DNA of 48,779 bases from JAGOLU01 sp037138475. Lineage in GTDB: Bacteria > Patescibacteriota > Microgenomatia > UBA1406 > GWC2-37-13. Position numbers and translations under genes: made by a program. Each line of letters begins with the position of its first letter. The first letter of the stretch is position 1. This document shows positions 40,015-48,779 of this stretch, piece after piece. Below the pieces are notes generated by a model. That model made no database searches, was not told where the DNA came from, and was given only the letters and a program-made list of their open reading frames with translations. The stretch covers positions 1 to 48,779 of the forward strand of contig JBAXII010000010.1 in NCBI GenBank assembly GCA_037138475.1, written 5' to 3'.

Positions 40015-40875
40015 TTGTTTGAATCCCTCATCGTCCAACCCATCTTAAATGCGCTCCTTGTGTTTTATAAGGGCTTTCAATCTGCAGGTGTCCCCTACGC
40101 ATTTGGCTTTTCTATAGTCTCGCTCACCGTTGCTATTAGACTCCTTTTTAACCCTTTTTTCAAAAAACAGATCGAAACTCAAAAAAGGATGGCAGCCATC
40201 AAGCCAAAACTCGATGAGCTAAGTAAAAAACACAAGGACGACAAAACGCGACTCCAACAAGCTCAGATGGATCTGTATAAAGAGCACAGCATAAACCCTG
40301 CGGGCGGCTGTCTCTTTGCACTCATTCAGATACCCGTGTTTATCGGACTCTACCAGACGCTGAATCAGTTCGTCTCAGCCTCTACCGCCGCGGACGCGCT
40401 CTCTCACATGAACAAGCTGGTCTATGCACCATGGCTAGCGATTACAAAGCTTGACCCGCAGTTTTTCATCTATAACCTATCCCTGAGTCCTTCGACTCAT
40501 CCATTGTTCCACCTTGATTTTGTGAAAGGATTTACTTTGATCCCCACAAACGCGCCCTATGCACCGTATCTCATCATACCTTTTGTGACTGGACTCCTCC
40601 AATACCTTCAAGCAAAATATGGTGGTATGGGAGCAGCACCTACTCCACCTACAGAACAAGATAATAAACTGACTAAAGACGGAGACAAAAAAAAGGCCGA
40701 GCCCAGTATGTCAGATGACTTTCAATCTGCGATGAACACGCAAATGAAGTACATGTTTCCTCTCATGATCGGGTATTTTTCATATACACTTCCACTCGGA
40801 TTGAGTTTGTACTGGAATATTTTCTCGATTTTTGCTATACTACAGGGCATACAGACAAAGAAAAAATTGCCATGA
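40015..40875 (+). CDS. yidC: YidC/Oxa1 family membrane protein insertase
   Basis: The 286-aa product inserts membrane proteins, alone or with SecYEG. It lacks the large periplasmic domain of E. coli YidC, like Gram-positive SpoIIIJ. Seen are an N-terminal helix, the conserved Arg in VAIRLLFNPFF, the cytoplasmic hairpin KKQIETQKRMAAIKPKLDEL, CLFALIQIPVFIGLYQTLN, and two later helices. A loop of about 35 residues with DNKLTKDGDKKKAEP precedes the last helices. The start is a TTG at 40015; I see no better start. It continues the rpmH-yidC-jag order. Confidence 0.93.
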   Translation: MFESLIVQPILNALLVFYKGFQSAGVPYAFGFSIVSLTVAIRLLFNPFFKKQIETQKRMAAIKPKLDELSKKHKDDKTRLQQAQMDLYKEHSINPAGGCLFALIQIPVFIGLYQTLNQFVSASTAADALSHMNKLVYAPWLAITKLDPQFFIYNLSLSPSTHPLFHLDFVKGFTLIPTNAPYAPYLIIPFVTGLLQYLQAKYGGMGAAPTPPTEQDNKLTKDGDKKKAEPSMSDDFQSAMNTQMKYMFPLMIGYFSYTLPLGLSLYWNIFSIFAILQGIQTKKKLP

Positions 40876-40980
40876 CCTGTCATCCCGATGTAAATCGAGA
40901 TCCAGATGCCCAATTGCCCTTTCACAAACCGTCCAAATAAACATCAGACAGAAGTGGATTATTTTCCAGCCCGCATTATT

Positions 40981-41065
40981 TGTCATGCTGAGCTGCGCCC
41001 ATCGGAAGTACCCTTGAGGTATCTCAGCATCTTTAATAAGATCCCGAAATAAATTCGGGATGACA
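40981..41065. repeat. 85-bp TGTCATGCTGA...GGGATGACA element
   Basis: It starts tgtcatgctgagctgc, has the inverted partner tctcagcatcttta, and ends with the exact 26-base palindrome also found at 25626-25651. It is a shorter copy of the element at 25512-25651. It occupies the yidC-jag spacer, which ends in heptads tgtttat, tgtttat, tttttac (41145-41165) two bases before the jag ATG. Confidence 0.85.
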
Positions 41066-41167
41066 AAATGTATGCTCGATATTTACATTGACATTATTTG
41101 TCATTGCAAATTGACATTGTAGATTTTTCCCCAAACTCCTCTTCTGTTTATTGTTTATTTTTTACTT

Positions 41168-41671
41168 ATGAACCCACTAGAAACCATTCAACACGCAGCC
41201 ACCACCATCGTATCTATGATGGTCCCTACAGCCTCAGTCACGGTCGTGGAAGAAGATGGCATGTACAAAATCTCCATAGTCGCAGGTGAGCAGGCTCCTG
41301 CCATCATCGGCCGCCACGGAGACACCATCCGCTCCATCCAAAAAGTCCTCGAGGTCATCGCATTTAACGCCGCAGGTACTCGTGTAGAGCTCGTCGTAAA
41401 TGTAAATGATTACCGTGAAAAGCAAGTCGAGAGGCTCCAGTCCATAGCAGCTGAGATCGCAGGCAAAGTCCAGGTCCAAGGCAGTGGGCTCCCCTTCAGA
41501 GGCCTGAACTCATACGAGCGCCGCATCATCCACGAATACATCACCAACACCTACCCAGAGCTGACCACCTACTCTGTGGGCGAGGGACGCGCGCGTGAGC
41601 TCGTGATAGACTTGAAAACAAACAGCAATGTAGCCTATACTGGCACAGATGCACCACCACTCAGTGAATAA
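41168..41671 (+). CDS. jag: Jag/KhpB-type RNA-binding protein (KH + R3H)
   Basis: The 167-aa product has a KH domain (about 30-95, loop IIGRHGDTIRSIQ) and an R3H domain (about 105-150, NSYERRIIHEYI followed by SVGEGRARELVI). The Jag-N domain of Firmicutes Jag is missing or reduced to about 25 residues. KhpB/Jag proteins bind RNA and affect cell division and envelope synthesis in Firmicutes. Its place after yidC is conserved in many bacteria. Confidence 0.92.
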   Translation: MNPLETIQHAATTIVSMMVPTASVTVVEEDGMYKISIVAGEQAPAIIGRHGDTIRSIQKVLEVIAFNAAGTRVELVVNVNDYREKQVERLQSIAAEIAGKVQVQGSGLPFRGLNSYERRIIHEYITNTYPELTTYSVGEGRARELVIDLKTNSNVAYTGTDAPPLSE

Positions 41672-41763
41672 ATCACCACCGGAGAACCCACTCACTGCAT
41701 TACGCAGTATGGTCTCCTCTGTTTTCAAACGAAGAGCGTCTACTCTCCCTGGTACGCTTCCTC

Positions 41764-41984
41764 ATTCTCAATTTTCAATTCTCAATTCTCATTTCTCCTC
41801 CTCCGTCATCCCAGCTCCACGCCCTGTCATCCCTCCGGGCGTAGCCTATGGGTTTACCCGCCTCGGTGGGCGGAGCCCTGCGAAGGCAGGGATCCCACAG
41901 ATTCCGGCATCCCGCCGGAATGACAATTATGCTGCTGCATCATTTGCTCATTCTCAATTTTCAATTTTGAATTTTCAATTTCCT
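41764..41984. repeat. Repeat block: heptad tract L, palindromic element, heptad tract M
   Basis: The 527-bp gene-free stretch 41672-42198 is mostly repeats. Tract L (41764-41798) reads attctca, attttca, attctca, attctca, tttctcc. A GTCATCC...GGAATGACA element (about 41817-41926) follows and contains the block shared with 1226-1250. Tract M (41950-41984) reads attctca, attttca, attttga, attttca, atttcct. An open frame crosses the block, but I do not consider it a gene. Bases 41985-42198 show no clear feature beyond a hydrophobic-coding stretch. Confidence 0.8.
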
Positions 41985-42198
41985 TCCCCCCGCCTTCTTC
42001 TCACTCTCCTCATTCTCCCTTTCATTTTCGCCTTGGATCTGGTTTACTTTACCCTAGCGAGACCCGGATGTGCCGCATGTGGGAGTCTGAGTGGATTCCT
42101 CAGTACATCTTCGCTGACACTGACGATGATAAATCAAAATGACACAATCACATCAGCTTTTCACAGCATAAAAACAATAGTTGCTCGCATCTGATCCT

Positions 42199-45100
42199 AT
42201 GTCACCCGAAAGAAAAACCCATACTCTAAATGCCGAGACTGAAGCAGTGGCTCACATCGAGTCTGTGCGTGATGAGATGAAGCGCAAAGCAGGTGCCACT
42301 CAGTCTATTGGGATCGGACCAGACGGCAAACTCAAGTCGATCGACGGAGGCGATCTGATATATGATCTTCACATACTCGAAGATGCAGCAAAAAACCCAG
42401 AGTTATTTGGGAGTCTCGTCGCAAAAGAAAGGTACCGTATGCTACTCAACTTCTTGAATGAAAAAAAGGTCCAAAATGTACTCCAGGGCACCAGCAACAA
42501 AGAAACCATAGCAATAGATCTAAAAGGGTATGCCGTCGCTTTGAGACAGATCATGAACATGCTCGCTGATGCCGAGATAAAAAAGCGCATGATCGATATA
42601 GACAAAAAGGACCATCTCCCCGCAGAAGAGCAGATAGCGGACAAGCATCCCACTGCACTCGACTTTCTAGTGCGTATAGGGAAGAAAAAGCCCACACTAT
42701 TTGCTCTAGCCAAAATAGCTCCCCTTGCGGTCAAGATCGTTAGCTCTCCTGGCTACTTTCAGCTCAAGCAACCAGAACTGCTCAAAAATATAAAAATAAC
42801 TGAGACAAAGGGACTCTCCTCAAAGCTTGAGGTAGTAAACGGCATGCCTATAACCTCTCCTCATGTAGGGTCTGGAGTCAGTATCAATCTCCTCCCTGGC
42901 TCGCTCGAGTATGATCTGGTGATGATGAAGGTAAATGAGGAGGATGAGCTGTTTGATATGGTGTGGGAGTGCTACGCCGGGTGCGTCAATGGCGCATCTG
43001 AAAAAGAGCAGAAGGAGATAGTCTCGCTCTCAAAAGATCTCCTCAAGCTAAAAAATGATATCTCAACAGCTGCAGACAAAATCAAAGCATATAAAGCAGG
43101 TACGAAGCCAGCCGACGTGCTGGCCGATGTCGTCAGGGGATCTTCTAAAAAGCTGACAGCAGATGAGCAAGCTGAGCTCAAACGTCTGAGCAAGCAGGAG
43201 GCAAACCATATCCCTCTCTCGCCTGATGAGAAGATCAAGCTCAAAGATCTCCGAGATAGAGTAAAGGTCAATCAAGAAGAGGCAATATACAACGTCGAGA
43301 TGGAGATCAAAGAACTCGAAGACAAACTCAAAAACCACCCGACAGAGTTTACTGATTTCAATCGCAACGAGCTCACCAGACTCAAAAAAGCACTCGAGGA
43401 TATGAACTCGAAAAATCCAGAGAAAAAATCTGCAGATATAGCTGCGCAGCTCCAAAAAGTACAGCTTCGCCTCCAGGAGCTCGCTGCAAAAGAACCCAAG
43501 ACTACAGAGATACTTTCTGAGATAGCGAGTCTGAGTATAGAGCAACAGCGGTTGAACCAAGAAAGTCTTATAGACGCAAGCTACAAACAACAGTTCTTCG
43601 ATAACTCCGAACGCGAACACAGACTACTCTCAGAGAGTCTCGCGAAACAAATGAAAGACTCAATCAAATTTTCACCTGATGCCATAGAGCGCAAGAGAGT
43701 GGAACGTGCTGAATCATTCATCAAAGAGTGTCACTCTATAGATTCCTACATCAAAAACTTTTACCAGCCTCTTTTCCATGAGATACGTGAGGAGGTCAAA
43801 CTCTCCTCTCCCACACTCCACGGACACGAGCTAGAGGAGCGAGTGGCGGACCGCGTGGACGGCGAGATCCAGTCCATCATCAGCTATGTCGTGACCTTTA
43901 TCATCAGCCCCGCTCTGGAGTCAGGAGGAGAACCAGTAGGGAGTGTTCGCGAGGCACTCGCAAAAACTAGGTCAGTGGGTCTGGACAACTCGCAAAAACT
44001 CTCCCTCATCCAGCGCGCACTCACGAGACTCAAGATGAACGGAGCCAAGCTTCACGACTTGCCAGGTGGCACCGATGAACATCTCCTGTTCGCTGATACG
44101 TATCGTGAGACCCAAGATGTCTGGGACCCGGTGAACAGACGTACTACCCGTGAGCGGTATGGACGGGTAAAAAAAGAGTGTCATCACAGCGGCGAAGCCT
44201 TTTGGAAACATGCGCGCAATATGGAGGAGTTTTTTGAGGTCATGCAAGACGAGATGTTTGGTAACTTTGATATCCGCGCGAGCATACATGAAGGAGGGGG
44301 AGAATTCTACAAAGAGATCGGGGGCGAAGGTGGACATCATGGCAAACTCCAGCACTATGCGATGGCAAAACAGTTTGATATGGTGCACGACAGCGAGATA
44401 GGTCCTGAGGTCGCTGCTGCCTTCCCCCTCGCAAAGACTCTGATGATGCGCTACTTTTCCGAGAAGGGATGGGTCGTGGATGATGAGATCGAAAAGGAGG
44501 CATTTGAGCCCAAGGGATATCTGCATCTGATGGTCAATCAGTTCATGGCCAAAAACTATCCCGACTACTCAGAGACAAAGCGCAACATGATCACCTATAT
44601 CGCAGTGAAGCAGGCGTATCTGCACTCCGTCTACCAGCTCATGCTCAGCAACTCCAAGCCTCTAGCTGGATTTACGGGGATGAAGCACAAGTTTGGAAAC
44701 TTTTACTTCAATGAGCGCGCGATAGCTCACAAGTTCCCCGCCTCGTTGAGTCATGTGGCTTGGGAGGAGTTTCTGAGCCATCGTGCATTTGACAAAGGTT
44801 CAGTATTTCTCCCTGCATCACTTGGCGGGTTTGATGCGATCAAGGATATCGATCCTACGGTGATATCAAACTATACAGATATGGGCTATGGCGCCGTCAT
44901 GTATGAGCTCTCGGGCAAGTACGGATACTTCCTCCGCCATTTTAACCCTCACTTCGAAAAACATCTTCCAGATATCATGGCTCATCAAAATAGGTTCAAT
45001 GTAGGATCTGATGATCACCTCAGAGGCTGGCGCCAACAAAAAAAGTCCAAAGACAACGTATCTCAGAAACTCTTCGGATATGCAGATCGCAAGGACTGGT

Positions 45101-46890
45101 GTACGATCGGCACCTATGCAGGCGCTGACCACCTCACCCTCCTCTGGAAATCTGTCGAAAATCTAGGGACCAACTATCTCCGAGCCTGGACAGATGATGT
45201 AGTCCTCAGTGCTTCCTATGAGACATCTCAAGCAAAATACAAGCACCTCACTTCCTATCTGTATCAGCGCTATTTTGATGGGTGCAAACTCGGCGTGGAC
45301 TTTGGGAGAAAGGTACTCGAGTCTATCGATGGTGGGGTGTATGCGGGAGTCAAAAATGAGGCAGACTTCTTCCAGAAAATCGATGCCAAAATCAGATCGC
45401 TTGCGAAGGCAAATAAAGATAAGAAAAAGTCTGATAGCGAGAAAATAGATAGTGAAAAAGTCGAGGTTTATAAAAACATCTTCTATGCAGTCCACACGAT
45501 CCTCATGGCCGAGCGCACCCCCACTGTGTTTATGGATGCTACGACTCCCTGGGGCGAGCAGACAGGAGTGACTCTAATCGCGCAGCTCAAGACTCAGATC
45601 ATGCAAGACTCCAGTGATCCTATGGGACTCAAAAAGAGTGTACATGGAGAGACTAAGTTTGATAATGATCTATGGAAACAAACCACTGATGATCTTGTAT
45701 TCGTCCAAAAAGAGGCACGTGGCGGCTCATCACGAGCTATCCTTGATAAACGTGCAGAGTGGGAGAATAAGTCTGAAAAAGATGGTCTAAATTCCAACAC
45801 ATTCGGAGACTTTTCATCTACTCGCTCCAGCTTTCGCCTGGAGGGATCCGATGAGGATGGATATGTCATCACCGATGCCTATCTCACGAGCGTACTCACC
45901 AAAAAGTATAGCGCTCGTCCAGAGTACAGCACAAATGGCTCCCTAAATGAGAAGGGTACTGCGCATATAAAGCGCGTCCTCGAGCTACGAAGGCGCATCC
46001 TGGCTGAGATGCTAAAGGCGCCAGAGCTGCCAAAATATGAGGACGTCGTGGCCGACATGCTCGGCACCAAAGATGCCAAAGGATACCTCCCGAGAGCCGT
46101 AAAAAGTCCAGATGATAGAGAGAACAAACGATTTATTCGGATGATCACCGAGAAGATAGGGACCAAAGAGCAATACGAGGCGCGCTACAGACAAAAGCTC
46201 AGGTCACGGAATGAGTTTTTTATGGACAAATGGAAAAAAGAAGAGCTCACCTTTCAACCTGAGGCAGATGCAGCAGAGAACTTTATGCACTACGAAAACG
46301 CCGATGCTGATCATATGGGTCGTATGGCGCGGGATATACAAGATACCGCTGTACATGTCAAAGACGATCTCAACCCAGACAAAGAAACAAGTGTAAATGA
46401 GATGATCAAAAACTTTGCAAAGGACCCTTTTGCTGCGATCGACAAGATGGCTGAGTACCTGAATCCATACCGTAAAAAGATCGAGGATGCAAAGGGAGCC
46501 GAAGCATCTCAACATTATGTCGGCTGGTACGTGAATAGAGTCCTGCAGGCCAACCTCAAAGAGGAGCGATTTAGAAATGGGTTTACTGGCATGTTTGAGG
46601 ATGTACGTGCGCTCCTCTTTGGACAAAACAAGACCTCTATGGCAGGTGACAAAAACCAGCCCTATACGAGTAAGTCTCTCAGCGCCTATCAGACAAATCG
46701 AGTGATCAGATACCTGATCCAAAAGAAGCTCATAGGTGGCAATCAGGGAGATGAGTATATGAAGCGCTATAGAGGTACATGGATGGACGTCCTCAAAGAG
46801 ATGGCTCCACGGATAGGGACTATTGCACTCATCGCAGGAGGGATACATCTCATCAAGTCATCGACTGATGGAGATAGTGACTTGAAATAG
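42199..46890 (+). CDS. Giant (1563 aa) orphan protein, coiled coil and C-terminal hydrophobic segment
   Basis: I recognise no family. There is no N-terminal signal, so it is probably cytoplasmic or tail-anchored. Residues about 265-500 are predicted coiled coil, rich in K/E/L. The middle (about 560-1100) is rich in His and aromatic residues, with HHSGEAFWKHARNMEEFF and EGGGEFYKEIGGEGGHHG. One hydrophobic segment (IGTIALIAGGIHLI) lies close to the C-terminus. The ATG at 42199 follows TGATCCT; a TTG at 42181 is in frame. It is followed after 26 bases by the secreted pilin-hairpin gene, so a shared envelope-associated role is possible but unproven. Confidence 0.8.
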   Translation: MSPERKTHTLNAETEAVAHIESVRDEMKRKAGATQSIGIGPDGKLKSIDGGDLIYDLHILEDAAKNPELFGSLVAKERYRMLLNFLNEKKVQNVLQGTSNKETIAIDLKGYAVALRQIMNMLADAEIKKRMIDIDKKDHLPAEEQIADKHPTALDFLVRIGKKKPTLFALAKIAPLAVKIVSSPGYFQLKQPELLKNIKITETKGLSSKLEVVNGMPITSPHVGSGVSINLLPGSLEYDLVMMKVNEEDELFDMVWECYAGCVNGASEKEQKEIVSLSKDLLKLKNDISTAADKIKAYKAGTKPADVLADVVRGSSKKLTADEQAELKRLSKQEANHIPLSPDEKIKLKDLRDRVKVNQEEAIYNVEMEIKELEDKLKNHPTEFTDFNRNELTRLKKALEDMNSKNPEKKSADIAAQLQKVQLRLQELAAKEPKTTEILSEIASLSIEQQRLNQESLIDASYKQQFFDNSEREHRLLSESLAKQMKDSIKFSPDAIERKRVERAESFIKECHSIDSYIKNFYQPLFHEIREEVKLSSPTLHGHELEERVADRVDGEIQSIISYVVTFIISPALESGGEPVGSVREALAKTRSVGLDNSQKLSLIQRALTRLKMNGAKLHDLPGGTDEHLLFADTYRETQDVWDPVNRRTTRERYGRVKKECHHSGEAFWKHARNMEEFFEVMQDEMFGNFDIRASIHEGGGEFYKEIGGEGGHHGKLQHYAMAKQFDMVHDSEIGPEVAAAFPLAKTLMMRYFSEKGWVVDDEIEKEAFEPKGYLHLMVNQFMAKNYPDYSETKRNMITYIAVKQAYLHSVYQLMLSNSKPLAGFTGMKHKFGNFYFNERAIAHKFPASLSHVAWEEFLSHRAFDKGSVFLPASLGGFDAIKDIDPTVISNYTDMGYGAVMYELSGKYGYFLRHFNPHFEKHLPDIMAHQNRFNVGSDDHLRGWRQQKKSKDNVSQKLFGYADRKDWCTIGTYAGADHLTLLWKSVENLGTNYLRAWTDDVVLSASYETSQAKYKHLTSYLYQRYFDGCKLGVDFGRKVLESIDGGVYAGVKNEADFFQKIDAKIRSLAKANKDKKKSDSEKIDSEKVEVYKNIFYAVHTILMAERTPTVFMDATTPWGEQTGVTLIAQLKTQIMQDSSDPMGLKKSVHGETKFDNDLWKQTTDDLVFVQKEARGGSSRAILDKRAEWENKSEKDGLNSNTFGDFSSTRSSFRLEGSDEDGYVITDAYLTSVLTKKYSARPEYSTNGSLNEKGTAHIKRVLELRRRILAEMLKAPELPKYEDVVADMLGTKDAKGYLPRAVKSPDDRENKRFIRMITEKIGTKEQYEARYRQKLRSRNEFFMDKWKKEELTFQPEADAAENFMHYENADADHMGRMARDIQDTAVHVKDDLNPDKETSVNEMIKNFAKDPFAAIDKMAEYLNPYRKKIEDAKGAEASQHYVGWYVNRVLQANLKEERFRNGFTGMFEDVRALLFGQNKTSMAGDKNQPYTSKSLSAYQTNRVIRYLIQKKLIGGNQGDEYMKRYRGTWMDVLKEMAPRIGTIALIAGGIHLIKSSTDGDSDLK

Positions 46891-46904
46891 CAGCGCGCAA
46901 CCAG

Positions 46905-46910
46905 TACGAT
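46905..46910 (+). promoter_or_regulatory. Possible -10 box before the pilin-hairpin gene
   Basis: TACGAT stands exactly six bases before the ATG at 46917, the same geometry as the leaderless promoters at 18272, 19982, 20681 and 37378, but with only four of six consensus bases. Co-transcription with the giant gene is equally possible. Confidence 0.35.
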
Positions 46911-46916
46911 GTAGTT

Positions 46917-48500
46917 ATGAGATCCTACTATTTGAGTTGCGCTGGCATCGTACTCTTGATTGTGTGTTCTTTGAGTCCTCTGCTGGTCCATGCGATCGAG
47001 CTCGAAAGTCATACTGATCCTGTTGTAATTGTTCAGCCGCAATCATCTCCAAATCCCAACAGTCTTCGTGGACTTACCACTCCAGATGTAGCGCCAAATC
47101 AACCCACCTTACGCGGTATCAACACTCCGGATGTGGCCCCTACTCGAGACCCTGCTGGCCCCACGCTCACCCCACTGGAGATGCTAGATCCTGCAAATAC
47201 GGTGAGTGCTTCGGCAAAAAGCCTCGAAGAGGACCTTGATTGTGAGGACCCAAAGCTGGATGTATCAAAAATGTCAGAAAGCTCGCGCAACTTTTGTCTA
47301 TCTACCACAGATCCTCAAGCTGGATTCCCTGGTCACCCATGCAAAGAATTTGCTCCAGGACTCATGAGCATCGTAAAGAGTGCGACACGTACGGCCAAAT
47401 CCATGCATTCCAATCTCCCCTGGGCTATCAGATCCGAAAATGGTGCAAAGATCATCGAACGTATCCCCTCTGCATTTGCGAGTTTTCAAAATGCTGCGCT
47501 TGGACTCGTCTATGGAAATTCTGAAAACAATGATGTACGTCCTGGATACTCAGTTCAGTATAGCGTCGGATGTAATGCAGGCGCTACCTGTGCCCAGGCT
47601 CATGATCTGAGCCGACTGGAAAATCCAAAAACTGGCGCACTAGTAAATACAAAGGGGGACAATCTCTGTGTCCTTGAGGAGAACTGGGGTGAATATCTCC
47701 TTGCAAAGGTTAATAATGCAAAGCCTGAAGAGATGGTCTCAGTAGATGGTGGCTCCCCTCGATTGGTGCAAGCACCAGCGTCTCCCCCAACCCTCCCTCC
47801 ATCTCAGATCCCCCTCATGAAGCTCTGCGTACGCTCAGCCCCCCATGGGAGCTCGATCATCAGTGCTGCTATAGATCTGAAGTGGCCCAATAGATCCAAA
47901 GTCGAGGGATGCTTTTTTGCTAATTGTGTAAGTTTGGCGTTCCCTCAATTCGAGACCTCATTTTATGCTGACCCTGGCAGCTCAGTGTTTTTGAGCAATC
48001 CAAAAAATATAGAGAGTATACTCAAAACTATAAATAGAAGGCTTTCTTCAGGCACTCGTGCTTGGAGTGAAGCCTCCAACACCAACTTTACGGATCCTAA
48101 TATGCCAATAGTAGATAACGCCAAAGTTGATAAGGATGTGGCTGAGTTTGAAGACAAATACGGCGTCAAGGGTTCAGAAGTCATTGAACTTGCGACATGC
48201 ATGAGCGCTGCATCCAAGGAGAGTATCTACACTGCTCTCGGCGCTGTACCCATCAATAACCTTAACACATTTGTAACTGAGTTTTTGTTCAGGATACTCT
48301 TTGGATTTACGGGTGCCATCACCCTCGGTTGTGCGATATACAGCGCCATCATGATCCAGCTCTCCCAGGGAGGAGAGGGCCTGACCAAAGCCAGAGAGAC
48401 GCTCACGCACTGCCTCTCTGGACTCGCACTTATCATCTTTGCAGTGTTTCTCCTCAGATTTATCGGGTGGGATATCCTCAGATTGCCGGGACTAGGCTAA
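46917..48500 (+). CDS. Secreted Cys-rich protein with C-terminal VirB2/TrbC-like hairpin
   Basis: The 527-aa product has a signal peptide (about 1-25). It then has a tandem 15-residue duplication (LRGLTTPDVAPNQPT and LRGINTPDVAPTRDP) and an extracytoplasmic region of about 400 residues with many Cys. Two C-terminal membrane helices follow. The loop between them, QLSQGGEGLTKARETLTHCL, and the end RFIGWDILRLPGLG match the helix-GG-KA-helix pattern of VirB2/TrbC-like pilins and the tails of other CPR envelope proteins. The 158-aa gene at 27717 ends in the same kind of hairpin. The function of the large domain is unknown; oligomerisation through the hairpin is an inference. Confidence 0.75.
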   Translation: MRSYYLSCAGIVLLIVCSLSPLLVHAIELESHTDPVVIVQPQSSPNPNSLRGLTTPDVAPNQPTLRGINTPDVAPTRDPAGPTLTPLEMLDPANTVSASAKSLEEDLDCEDPKLDVSKMSESSRNFCLSTTDPQAGFPGHPCKEFAPGLMSIVKSATRTAKSMHSNLPWAIRSENGAKIIERIPSAFASFQNAALGLVYGNSENNDVRPGYSVQYSVGCNAGATCAQAHDLSRLENPKTGALVNTKGDNLCVLEENWGEYLLAKVNNAKPEEMVSVDGGSPRLVQAPASPPTLPPSQIPLMKLCVRSAPHGSSIISAAIDLKWPNRSKVEGCFFANCVSLAFPQFETSFYADPGSSVFLSNPKNIESILKTINRRLSSGTRAWSEASNTNFTDPNMPIVDNAKVDKDVAEFEDKYGVKGSEVIELATCMSAASKESIYTALGAVPINNLNTFVTEFLFRILFGFTGAITLGCAIYSAIMIQLSQGGEGLTKARETLTHCLSGLALIIFAVFLLRFIGWDILRLPGLG

Positions 48501-48630
48501 TATCCGTTGAGAGTGCTACCATCGCCAACAAACCTCGAGAAATACATTTGGAGGGAGAAATGAAAGGATAGCCTGCCCCTACCTATAGACATCACGCGCT
48601 TAGTTGCACCAATAGCTCTGTCATCAGCTC

Positions 48631-48679
48631 TGTCATCCTGAACTTGATTCAGGATCTTGCACTGGAGCGGTTCTGAATG
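48631..48679. repeat. Dispersed 49-bp repeat (inverted copy of 34704-34752)
   Basis: It starts tgtcatcctgaacttgattc and matches the reverse complement of 34704-34752 at 44 of 49 positions. It lies in the terminal gene-free stretch 48501-48779, which otherwise holds only the terminal inverted repeat. Confidence 0.8.
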
Positions 48680-48725
48680 TGAAGTCTATAGACAGTGAAA
48701 CGATCCCAAATGGGTATAGGATATG

Positions 48726-48777
48726 TGAGTTAAGTAACCTTTTGTGTGTTTTTTCGTGCCTCAAAGTAGTAAGAAGC
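48726..48777 (-). repeat. 52-bp terminal inverted repeat, right copy
   Basis: This is the exact reverse complement of bases 1-52. On the minus strand it reads in frame with the recombinase (LRHEKTHKRLLN) and then diverges into unrelated sequence. Two bases follow it before the window ends. Confidence 0.9.
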
Positions 48778-48779
48778 CA

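Noticed and set aside
41649..42194. 181-aa open frame between jag and the giant gene
   Set aside because: Most of it is translation of heptad tracts and a dispersed palindromic element (for example HSQFSILN twice). It overlaps jag and the giant gene and has no family-like segment. The hydrophobic part near the end alone is not enough to call a gene.

Overview
The window looks like a chromosomal contig from a Candidate Phyla Radiation (Patescibacteria) bacterium. Several things point that way: short compact proteins, gene starts that overlap or abut, a DUF2298 'YYY' membrane protein, secreted lamin-tail-domain and C39-peptidase proteins, VirB2/TrbC-like pilin hairpins, and many conserved genes without a Shine-Dalgarno site. 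TGA is used as a normal stop (for example rpmH and fusA), so this is code 11 and not a TGA=Gly lineage. I cannot place it below the CPR level with confidence. No rRNA, CRISPR array or complete insertion sequence was seen.

Layout. 1-1104: the 3' part of an AT-rich large serine recombinase whose reading frame runs antisense into a tRNA-Glu(TTC) gene, which suggests an integrated element. 1471-6725: yraN, then a plus-strand cell-surface operon (C39-type secreted protein, lamin-tail-domain protein, VanZ-like protein, CAP protein, small membrane protein). 6967-7686: rmlA-type nucleotidyltransferase. 7689-18266: the rpoB-rpoC-rpsL-rpsG-fusA information-processing block, with a clear sigma70 promoter before rpoB and a hairpin terminator after fusA. 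18284-21352: a fused deoxyribosyltransferase-like/DUF84 NTPase gene, a frameshifted C39-like gene, an ASCH protein and a metallophosphoesterase. 21349-25377: a minus-strand operon htpX-nudix-ndh-mutY-nth that combines redox and DNA/nucleotide-damage functions. 25706-27524: pyrH and recF. 27717-34601: a Clp-type double AAA+ ATPase with very long tails, followed by a pilin-like gene and divergent from a secreted transglycosylase-like/C39 protein and two anchored proteins. 34971-39738: divergent DUF2298 and valS genes. 39778-41671: rpmH-yidC-jag, with rnpA missing from its usual place. 42199-48500: an orphan 1563-aa protein followed by a secreted protein ending in a VirB2-like hairpin.

The most unusual signal is in the spacers and not in the genes. 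At least a dozen AT-rich tracts have an exact 7-base period (units such as attctca, caatctg, gtcaaaa). They sit immediately beside gene starts, stops or -10 boxes. Most occur next to dispersed palindromic elements with TGTCAT...ATGACA ends. The same combination lies in frame inside valS, where it adds repeat-encoded peptide to an essential tRNA synthetase. A second pattern is a -10 box exactly six bases before ATG at several genes, which predicts leaderless mRNAs. A third is a recurrent CCT directly before ATG where a Shine-Dalgarno sequence would be expected.

The first 52 bases recur as an exact inverted copy near the right end (48726-48777), so both contig ends run outward into the same recombinase sequence. 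This is probably an assembly break at a repeat, but it could be a real inverted duplication.
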